A stretch of DNA of 6,905 bases from Acidobacteriota bacterium. GTDB taxonomy: Bacteria; Acidobacteriota; Vicinamibacteria; Vicinamibacterales; UBA2999. The stretch is from NCBI GenBank assembly GCA_013140955.1, contig JABFRY010000523.1, forward strand, positions 1 to 6,905, written 5' to 3'. Numbering within the stretch: the first letter of the stretch is position 1; the number at the start of each line of letters is the position of its first letter. Under the pieces are notes generated by a model. It was not told the DNA's origin. It made no database searches and was given only the letters and a program-made list of their open reading frames with translations. Below, piece after piece: positions 1 through 6,400 of the stretch. Position numbers and translations under genes: made by a program.

Positions 1-296
1 GGGGTCGGACCGCCCGGCGTGGCAGAACCGGGACTCTCGGGGAGGCGCCGGATGGGACCAGCGGCCCCCGCGTGATCGCGACTCGGGCGGCAGCACGCGT
101 GCGCTCCGCGCGCGATCAGGATGGCCCCCGGAACGCGGGGGACCGCAGGCCGCCGACCGGCACCACCGGGGGCCGTGACGGTGCGCGACCGGTCAACCGC
201 CGCAGCTTCGATCGCGGAGGCCCTCCGGGCGGAGGGTCCTCCCGTCCGACTGGCGGCCAGCGGCCCCACAAGCCGCACAAGCCCAGGACCCGCTGA
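1..296 (+). CDS. C-terminal part of a protein with an Arg/Gly/Pro-rich basic tail (partial; possible frame switch)
   Basis: Only the end of this gene is present; the body and start lie before base 1. The frame that ends at the TGA at 294-296 encodes a low-complexity tail rich in Arg, Gly, Pro and Asp, with pieces such as RRSFDRGGPPGGG and the terminus HKPHKPRTR. Tails like this are common on bacterial RNA-binding enzymes (DEAD-box helicases, pseudouridine synthases, RNases), but no catalytic domain is visible, so I do not name a function. The stop overlaps the next gene's ATG as TGATG, which supports this frame at the 3' end. For roughly the first 100 bases the +2 frame (from base 2) gives more convincing tail protein, with DRPAWQNRDSRGG and GWDQRPPRDRDSGG, and stays open to a TGA at 176-178. 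A frame change near the CG run at 107-114 would join the two. Alternatively the gene could end at 178. Confidence 0.5.
   Translation, partial: GRTARRGRTGTLGEAPDGTSGPRVIATRAAARVRSARDQDGPRNAGDRRPPTGTTGGRDGARPVNRRSFDRGGPPGGGSSRPTGGQRPHKPHKPRTR
285..288 (+). promoter_or_regulatory. Ribosome binding site of the Dabb-family gene
   Basis: AGGA lies seven bases before the ATG at 296-298, inside the last codons of the upstream reading frame. Together with the TGATG stop/start overlap it favours the start at 296 over the in-frame Met at residue 8, and suggests translational coupling to the upstream gene. Confidence 0.6.
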
Positions 297-643
297 TGCT
301 GGTGCACCTGCTGCTGATGCAGCCGAAGCCGGATGTGCCGGCCGCGGCACGGCGCGCGCTGCTCGACGCGTACCGCGCGGCGGTCGAACAGATCCCCTCG
401 ATCCGCCGGGCACGGGTCGGGCGGCGCGCGCGACTCGGCTACGGGTACGAGCAGGGGCAACCCGATTATCAGTATGGGCTGCTGCTGGAGTTCGACGACC
501 GCGAGGGGCTGGCCGCGTATCTCGCGCACCCCGCGCACGCCGACCTGGCGGCACGCTTCTACGAGGTGACCGGCAACGCCCTCATCCTCGACCTCGAACT
601 CTCGGAGGGCGCCGACAGCGCGCTGCTCGCAGACCTGGCCTGA
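296..643 (+). CDS. Dabb-family protein (stress-responsive alpha/beta barrel domain)
   Basis: A 115-residue protein that is essentially a single Dabb domain, a ferredoxin-like alpha/beta fold that usually dimerises into a barrel. Visible family marks are the N-terminal strand MLVHLLLMQPKP with the conserved His4, a helix ending near residue 32, a Pro-Ser-Ile turn into the second strand with VGRR, the central strand GLLLEFDD at residues 61-68, and the signature AAYLAHPAHADLA at about 73-85. Family length is typically 95-115 residues, so the gene looks complete. Members include plant stress proteins, polyketide cyclases and many bacterial proteins of unknown substrate; the specific role here cannot be read from sequence. 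There is no signal peptide, so it should be cytoplasmic. The ATG overlaps the previous stop (TGATG) and has AGGA seven bases upstream. It converges on dusB with a 25-base gap. Confidence 0.9.
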   Translation: MLVHLLLMQPKPDVPAAARRALLDAYRAAVEQIPSIRRARVGRRARLGYGYEQGQPDYQYGLLLEFDDREGLAAYLAHPAHADLAARFYEVTGNALILDLELSEGADSALLADLA

Positions 644-668
644 ACGCGCGGCGCGCGGCCGGGGCGCG
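644..668. other. Short convergent intergenic gap
   Basis: These 25 bases separate the stops of two converging genes and are almost pure G and C. A 5-bp stem is possible (CGCGC at 652-656 with GCGCG at 664-668), but neither strand has a T-tract, so an intrinsic terminator is not supported. Transcription from both sides may read through or end by a factor-dependent route. Confidence 0.4.
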
Positions 669-1739
669 TCAGGGCGTGCCGGCGACGGCCAGTGCGGGAT
701 CGAAGAAGGCCTCGATGACCTCGCGCAGCTCGGCGATGCTCTCGGCCTGGTTCACGCGGATGCGAAGGTGCGACCCGCCGTCGAGCCCCTTCGAGTACCA
801 GGCGCACAGTGCGCGCAGCTTGTTCACCACCCACCGGTCACGCCCGCGCGCGGGAGCGCGCCCGATGGAGGCCGACGCGTCGGTGCCGGCCTTCGAGGGG
901 GCGAGGTGCCGGAAGCCGGACGGCTCGTCCTGGTCGTCCACGAGCAGCAGGTCGATGTACTCGAGCAGGAAGCGCCGGCGATCCTCGGCCGTCACGACGC
1001 GTGGCGCGCGGCCCTCGAGCAGGTCGGTGGCCTGGGCCAGGATCCACGGGTTGCGCAGCACGCCACGGCCCACCATCACGCCGCTCACGCGTCCCGCCAG
1101 CCGGGCGACCACCTGCTCCGCCTCCACGCAGTCGCCACTGCCCACGACGGGCACGCCGAGGTCGCGGGCGATCTCGTCCACGAGCGTCCAGTCCGCCGAC
1201 CCGCGGTAGGACTGCTCCGCGGTGCGGCCGTGGACGGTCACGGCGGCGGCACCGGCGTCCACCACACGCCTGGCGAGTTCGGGCGCGTTGAGGGTGCGAC
1301 CATCCCAACCTGCGCGCATCTTCACCGTGACGGGAATGCGCACGGCCTTGGACATGGCCGCAATGACGCTGGCCGCGTGCTCCGGCTCGCGCATGAGCGC
1401 GCACCCGGCCTGATGCTTCGCGATCTTGGGCACGGGACAGCCCATGTTCACGTCGACGACGTCGGCGCCAATGCCTTCCACGATGCGGGCGGCCTCGGCC
1501 ATCGTCGCCGGGTCGCCCCCGAAGATCTGGATCGACACGGGCCGCTCCTCGTCCGTGTACTCCGCGTACTCGAGCGTGCGGTCGATGCCGCGTACGAGCC
1601 CTTCCGATGACACCATCTCGGTCACGACCAGGCCGCACCCGCCGTGCCGCTTCACGAGCCGTCGGAAGGCCGTATCGGTCATGCCCGCCATGGGAGCCAC
1701 CACAAGCGGGCTTGCCGTCTCGATGTTGCCGATCTTCAT
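669..1739 (-). CDS. dusB: tRNA-dihydrouridine synthase (DusB family)
   Basis: FMN-dependent enzyme that uses NADPH to reduce specific uridines in the tRNA D-loop to dihydrouridine in the cytoplasm. The 356-residue protein has the full TIM-barrel set. FMN-site APMAGMTD is at 15-22 and IQIFG at 70-74. The catalytic loop VNMGCP holds Cys101, the general acid. VKMRAGW is at 139-145 with Lys140, and VHGRT at 169-173. The phosphate-binding segments are GSGD at 200-203 and GRGVLRNPW at 224-232. The helical tRNA-binding domain follows, with NKLRALCAWYSKGL at 306-319. E. coli DusB is about 321 residues; most of the extra length is a roughly 30-residue stretch at 271-301 rich in Ala, Ser, Gly and Arg. 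Members of this group have also been annotated nifR3-like. The ATG at 1737-1739 gives the canonical MKIGNIE start; it lies 15 bases after the upstream stop, with only a weak GCAGG as ribosome site. It appears to be the last gene of the minus-strand operon. Confidence 0.96.
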   Translation of the reverse strand: MKIGNIETASPLVVAPMAGMTDTAFRRLVKRHGGCGLVVTEMVSSEGLVRGIDRTLEYAEYTDEERPVSIQIFGGDPATMAEAARIVEGIGADVVDVNMGCPVPKIAKHQAGCALMREPEHAASVIAAMSKAVRIPVTVKMRAGWDGRTLNAPELARRVVDAGAAAVTVHGRTAEQSYRGSADWTLVDEIARDLGVPVVGSGDCVEAEQVVARLAGRVSGVMVGRGVLRNPWILAQATDLLEGRAPRVVTAEDRRRFLLEYIDLLLVDDQDEPSGFRHLAPSKAGTDASASIGRAPARGRDRWVVNKLRALCAWYSKGLDGGSHLRIRVNQAESIAELREVIEAFFDPALAVAGTP

Positions 1740-1754
1740 GGGTCTGGCCTGCCC

Positions 1755-2333
1755 TCAGTACGGCTTCACGTCCGCCGCATCCACTTCGGCACTGACGGCC
1801 TGGCCGATGAGGTCCACCGAGAGCAGGAGCCGTGCGTGCGCGCCCTTGCGCACGAGACGACCCACGACGCCCCTGAGCGGACCGTGCACGACCTCGACCT
1901 TCATCCCCTCGTGGATCATCGGGCACGGATCGAAGGCCAGCTCGCTCTCGACGAGGCGGCGGATGGCTTCGATCTCGACGCCGGGAATCGGCGCGGGCTC
2001 ACCCTCGAACGACACGATGCTGACGACACCCGCGCACCGCATCACCGGCATGCGGTCGAGCGGGTCGAATCGCGCGAAGCAGTACCCGGGGAACAGCGGC
2101 CAGTCGATGCGCTTGCGGCGATCCTTCCAGCGGCTCCAGCGGGTGACGGTGGGGAGGAAGACGTCGACCTGCCGGGTCTCGAGCTGCCGCCGCACCACCT
2201 GTTCGTGGCGGGAGCGGGTCCAAAGGGCGAACCACTGGGTGCCGGACGCCGGCACGGGATGGTACAGGCAGGGATCCGCCCCGGACACCTGGTCAACCAC
2301 GACGTCGTGTCGTCCGGGCTGATGCGCCGCCAT
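1755..2333 (-). CDS. NusG paralogue, UpxY/RfaH-type transcription antitermination factor
   Basis: A 192-residue specialised NusG-family elongation factor. The NGN domain, which in the family binds the beta-prime clamp helices of RNA polymerase, begins at about residue 33 with WFALWTRSRHEQVVRRQL. It continues through FLPTVTRWSRWKDRRKR at 59-75 and the diagnostic PLFPGYCFARF at 79-89. The C-terminal KOW domain spans about 142-192, with VEVVHGPLRGVVGRL at 147-160 carrying the conserved Gly-Pro and Gly. The W-x-x-x-x-x-R-x-x-E start and the W-x-DR-x-K motif match the UpxY/LoaP/RfaH-like branch rather than housekeeping NusG, which normally lies beside secE and rplK. Relatives usually control long polysaccharide or secondary-metabolite operons; here the neighbours are surA (14 bases upstream) and dusB (15 bases downstream). 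The residues before the NGN domain are unusually long (about 32) and no strong ribosome site precedes this ATG; GTG codons at residues 12 and 16 are alternative starts. Confidence 0.92.
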   Translation of the reverse strand: MAAHQPGRHDVVVDQVSGADPCLYHPVPASGTQWFALWTRSRHEQVVRRQLETRQVDVFLPTVTRWSRWKDRRKRIDWPLFPGYCFARFDPLDRMPVMRCAGVVSIVSFEGEPAPIPGVEIEAIRRLVESELAFDPCPMIHEGMKVEVVHGPLRGVVGRLVRKGAHARLLLSVDLIGQAVSAEVDAADVKPY

Positions 2334-2347
2334 GGGCCAGCCGGGCG

Positions 2348-3424
2348 CTAGTTCCCGGCGGCCGGCGCGGCCGAGGGAGCGGTGAGGGTACGCAGCCGCT
2401 CGGCCAAGGCGATGTCGTAGGCCTTCTGCAGCTCGTCGTTCCGCCAGGAAATCGTGGCCTGGGTGCGCAGGCGCTCCAGGTACCGCCCCAGCTCCGCCAC
2501 CCGCTTCTGCTCGGCCACGGCCTGGCTGATATCGTCGCGCGCTTCTTCGAACGTGCGGGTCTTCGACTCGGCACGCGTCTCGAGCTTGATGATCTGGTAG
2601 CCCCTCGGCACGCGCAGCACGCCCGTGAGGTCGCCCACGTTCATGCCGCGCAGCAGGGTCTGCAGGGCGGGAGCCAGCTCGTCGACCGTCAGCGGGCCGA
2701 TGAGCCCCCCATTGGCCTTGGAGGAGGAGTCCGACACCTCGGCCGCCAACCGCGGGAATGGCTCGCCGGCGAGCAGGCGGGTCCTGACGACGTCCGCCTC
2801 GGCGCGCGCCGCATCGTCTTCGGCGACGTTGACGCCGAGCGTCGAAGCGGGCACCTCGATCAGGATCTCGCGCAGCGTCACGCTCGCGGGTGTGGTGAAC
2901 GACTGCTGCCGGGTGGCATAGAACTCCCGGGCCTCGTCCTCCGAGATGGCGATCTTGTTGACGACCTCGTTCTGCTGGACCTGGTTGACGATCATCTGCC
3001 GCTCGAGCTGTCGCCGCAGATCGGCAAGGGTCATCCCTTCCTGCTGCAGGGCCGCCTGGAAGCGCTCGTCGTCCTCGAGGTTGTTCTGCTGCTTGATGTT
3101 GGCGAGCACGCCCTGAAACTGCTCGTCGCTGAGGACGTAGCCGAGTTCGCGTCCACGCTGCACGAGGAGGAGTTCATCGACGGCGTCGAGAATCAGGGAG
3201 GGTGTCATCTCCTCGATCGCCTGGCGCAGTTCCGGGCTCTCGGCCGACAGGGTGGTGAGATCGTCCCGGTTGCGGAGGGCCGAGATCTGGCGCTGTTCGA
3301 AGTCGGACTTGGTGATGATGTCGCCGTTGACCCGCACGAGCACCTGCTCGATGATCTCCGCCCGGAGCGGGGCCACCAGGAGGGCCGCCAAGGCCACGAG
3401 AGCCGCCAGTCGAGCTCGTTTCAT
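2348..3424 (-). CDS. surA: SurA-like periplasmic chaperone / peptidyl-prolyl isomerase family
   Basis: A 358-residue exported protein that in this family escorts unfolded outer-membrane proteins through the periplasm. Residues 1-22 form a signal peptide: basic MKRAR, a hydrophobic Ala/Leu core, and probable cleavage after APLRA. The SurA N-domain follows from about 23 to 175, starting EQVLVRVNGDIITKSDFEQR, with the helices LILDAVDELLLVQRGRELG at 77-95. One parvulin-like domain spans about 180-283, with LREILIEVP, FPRLAAEVSDSS and GYQIIKLE; a C-terminal helix returns to the N-domain, ending in an Ala/Pro tail. E. coli SurA has two parvulin domains and is 428 residues long; single-parvulin forms are common elsewhere. 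Both usual active-site histidines of the parvulin fold are replaced (Glu186 and Gln277), so isomerase activity is doubtful while chaperone function remains likely. I chose the ATG at 3422-3424, not the longer in-frame ATG at 3496 inside mfd, because it begins the signal peptide and has AAGGA seven bases upstream. Confidence 0.92.
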   Translation of the reverse strand: MKRARLAALVALAALLVAPLRAEIIEQVLVRVNGDIITKSDFEQRQISALRNRDDLTTLSAESPELRQAIEEMTPSLILDAVDELLLVQRGRELGYVLSDEQFQGVLANIKQQNNLEDDERFQAALQQEGMTLADLRRQLERQMIVNQVQQNEVVNKIAISEDEAREFYATRQQSFTTPASVTLREILIEVPASTLGVNVAEDDAARAEADVVRTRLLAGEPFPRLAAEVSDSSSKANGGLIGPLTVDELAPALQTLLRGMNVGDLTGVLRVPRGYQIIKLETRAESKTRTFEEARDDISQAVAEQKRVAELGRYLERLRTQATISWRNDELQKAYDIALAERLRTLTAPSAAPAAGN

Positions 3425-3431
3425 GGGCAAT

Positions 3432-3436
3432 TCCTT
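3432..3436 (-). promoter_or_regulatory. Ribosome binding site of surA
   Basis: On the minus strand AAGGA stands seven bases before the ATG at 3422-3424, within the 25-base gap after the mfd stop. It is the clearest Shine-Dalgarno match in the minus-strand operon and decides the surA start. Confidence 0.8.
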
Positions 3437-3449
3437 GTAAGTCAACATC

Positions 3450-6400
3450 TTAACCCAAGGCCCGGAGCAGCTGCTCGAGCCGGGGGAAGAGGCCACCGTC
3501 GGCGCGGGGATCGCGCTCGGGGGTCTTGAGCATCTCGTCCCGCGTGAAGCCGGGCGTCACGACCCCGGCAGTCGCCCGGCCGGTCCACCAGCTCCCCGGT
3601 GGGGGCGGTGGCGCCTCGGGCCGACGGCGTGGCCTGCTGGCCCCTGGGCCAGCAGCGCCCGGCCGGGCAGGCCCCCCACCCCCCGGCGCACGACCCGGGG
3701 ATTGAGACGAAGGCGAGGGCGGCGCGGCCGCGCCCCCCTTCACCGGGGCCTCGAGATCGAGCTTGAGAGACACGGGAGGCACCAGGACCGCGCCCGGCCA
3801 CTCGTGCACCACCTTCACGAGTCGGGCGGGATCGAGCTTGGCCTGGGGACGGAAGCGGATGAGCGCCGTTCTGCCCTCCCGGTCGATGCTCTCGATGCCC
3901 AACGCGTCGGCCAGGATGCGCAACCGTCCGTACTCGGCGAGATTGAGCACCGTGGGAGGCGGCGGCCCGTACCGGTCCACCAGCCCCGCGACGATCGTCT
4001 CGAGCTCGGGCTCGCTGCGTGCGGCCGCCACCTGGCGGTAGAGCATGAGCCGCTGGTTCATGTCGGTGACGTAGGTCTCGTCGATCCGGAGGTCCACCCG
4101 CAGGTTGACCGTCGCCCGGGTGTCGTCCTCGAGCTCCTCACCCTTGAGCTCGCGAATCGTCTCTTCGAGCAGCTTCATGTACATCTCGAAGCCCACGGCC
4201 TCGATATGACCGCTCTGCTCGCCGCCCAGCAGGTTCCCGGCGCCGCGGATCTCGAGGTCGAGGGCCGCGACACGGAACCCGCTGCCGAGGTCGCTGAACT
4301 CGCGGATCGCGGCCAGACGCTTCCGGGCCACGGGAGACAGCGAGTCGGGCGGCGGAATGAGGAGGTAGGCGTACGCGGGGCGATCGGAGCGCCCGACGCG
4401 TCCGCGCAGCTGATAGAGCTGCGACAGCCCGTAGCGATCGGCCCGGTTGATGATGATGGTGTTGGCGTTGGGGATGTCGAGCCCGTTCTCGACGATGGTG
4501 GTCGCCAGCAGCACGTCGAAGCGGCGCTCCACGAAGCCGAGCATGGCCCGCTCGAGCTCCTCCTCCCCCATCTGCCCGTGCCCCACGCCGATCCGGGCCT
4601 CGGGCACGAGGCGCGAGAGCAGGTTGGCCATCGAGAAGATCGACTCCACGCGATTGTGGACGAAGTACACCTGACCGCCCCGCGCCAGTTCGTTGCGGAG
4701 CGCGCGCTGGATGACGGCGCTGTCGAACTTGACCACGTTGGTCTGGATCGACAGGCGATCCTTGGGTGGCGTCTCGATGACCGACATGTCGCGGATGCCG
4801 ACGAGCGACATGTTGAGCGTGCGCGGAATCGGCGTGGCCGTCAGCGTCAGCACGTCCACCTTGCGGCGGATCTGCTTGATGCGCTCCTTGTGGGTGACCC
4901 CGAAGCGCTGCTCCTCGTCCACCACCAGCAGGCCGAGGTCCTTGAAGCGGATGTCCTTCGACAGCAGCCGGTGCGTCCCGACGATCACGTCCACGCGGCC
5001 GGCCGCCAGCCCCTCGAGCGTCTTCTGGATCTCGGGCTTGGAGCGGAACCGGCTCACCATCTCGATGGTGAAGGGGAACCCGGCGAAGCGCTCCGCGAAG
5101 GTCTTGGCGTGCTGGAACGCCAGCACCGTGGTGGGCGCGAGAACCGCGACCTGCTTGCCGTCCATCACGGCCTTGAACGCCGCCCGCATGGCGACCTCGG
5201 TCTTGCCGTAGCCCACGTCGCCGCACAGCAGGCGATCCATCGGGGTGGACGACTCCATGTCGCGCTTGATGTCGGCGATCGCGCTGGCCTGATCGACGGT
5301 GGGCTCGAAGGGAAACGCGTCCTCGAACTCCTGCTGCCAGTGCGTATCCGGGGCGAATACATGCCCGGCCACGGCCTTGCGCTGGGCGTAGAGCGTGAGC
5401 AGCTCCTGCGCCATGTCGCGCATCGCCTTGCGGACGCGCGTCTTGGCCTTCTCCCAGGTGGTGCCGCCGAGCCGGTCGAGCGCGGGCCTCGAGCCGCCGC
5501 TGTACTTCTGCACCAGGTCGAGCCGCTCGACCGGGACGAACAGCTTGTCGTCGCCGTGGTACTTGAGTTCCAGGAACTCCTGGACGCCGCCGGCCGACCC
5601 GGGCACCCCGAGCTGCTTGAGGCCCACGAACGCGCCGATGCCGTGGTCCACGTGCACGACGAGATCGCCGACTTTCAGGTCCCGGAGGCTGGACAGGAAC
5701 GTCTTGGCCAGGTTGCGCCGTTCACCGGAGGCGCGCCGCTCCTCCTCGAACACGTCCGTCTCGACGTAGACCTGGAGCCCCGCCTCGGCCAGCCGGAACC
5801 CACGCGACAGCGCCCCGACGGCAATCAGCACCGACGCGGCGTGCCCGTCCTCGGCCCGCTCGACCGGCACGCCGAACAGGTCGTACTCGCGGAGGATCTC
5901 CGCAAGACGCTCCGCGCGGCCCGGGCTCTCGGAGACGAACAGCACCGTGTCCCCGCGCTGACGCGCCTGTCGGACCTCGGCGATCCATTCCGCGAGACGG
6001 CCGTGGAACTCGCGTGCCGGCTGGCAAGACACGTGGCGCACGTCGGCCGCTGCCGCGGTTGCGTCGGCATCGGTGTCGGGGGCGACGTCGGCATCCACCG
6101 CCAGCTCCTCGAGGGCCGGGGCGGAGCGCAGGCGGCTCTCGACGGCCTCCCAGGACAGGAACGCCTCGTCGGGCGGCCCGAAAGCGGGTGCCCGGTCGGC
6201 GGCGTCCTCGAAACTGGTCTGGAGCTGCCCGCGCAGCTTCTCCCCGACGTCGAGCGACTGGTCACGTTCGCAGACGACCACGCGAATGCCGTGGGTCCCG
6301 GACAGGAAGTCGAACGGCGACGTGTCGGCGGGCCCGTCCAACCGGTCGCGCAGGGGCACCACCATGAGCTGGTCGATCGTGGCCACCGAGCGCTGGGTGG

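Noticed and set aside
644..668. GC-rich short stem between the Dabb gene and dusB as a bidirectional terminator
   Set aside because: The stem is about five base pairs and no T-run follows on either strand.
121..1209. 362-codon plus-strand open frame across the Dabb gene and the 3' half of dusB
   Set aside because: It is rich in Arg, Ala and Pro with no domain, overlaps two clearly recognisable genes, and is the expected stop-poor shadow frame of GC-rich DNA.
768..1610. 280-codon plus-strand open frame opposite dusB
   Set aside because: His/Gly/Arg-rich translation typical of an antisense frame of a GC-rich gene; no motif and no ribosome site, while the opposite strand encodes a complete DusB.
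838..1926. 362-codon minus-strand open frame across dusB and the nusG paralogue
   Set aside because: Out-of-frame translation of both genes, almost all Arg, Gly and Ala; no family signature.
1426..2322. 298-codon plus-strand open frame opposite the dusB start and the nusG paralogue
   Set aside because: Ser/Thr/Arg-rich antisense shadow; the opposite strand carries well-conserved protein motifs.
3440..3445. TTGACT on the minus strand resembling a -35 promoter box before surA
   Set aside because: A -10 box at the usual 17-base spacing would fall inside the surA coding start, and no TATAAT-like hexamer is present there.
3425..3496. Longer surA form starting at the ATG at 3494-3496
   Set aside because: It would overlap the mfd end, bury the signal peptide behind 24 unrelated residues, and leave the good AAGGA site before the ATG at 3422-3424 unused.
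3442..3801. Alternative 119-codon minus-strand frame over the Mfd linker, suggesting a frameshift in mfd
   Set aside because: The true frame continues through the linker into a plausible structured C-terminus and a clean stop just before surA, so no frameshift is needed.
4138..5226. 362-codon minus-strand open frame within mfd
   Set aside because: Out-of-frame shadow of the Mfd translocase domain, which is intact in the true frame.
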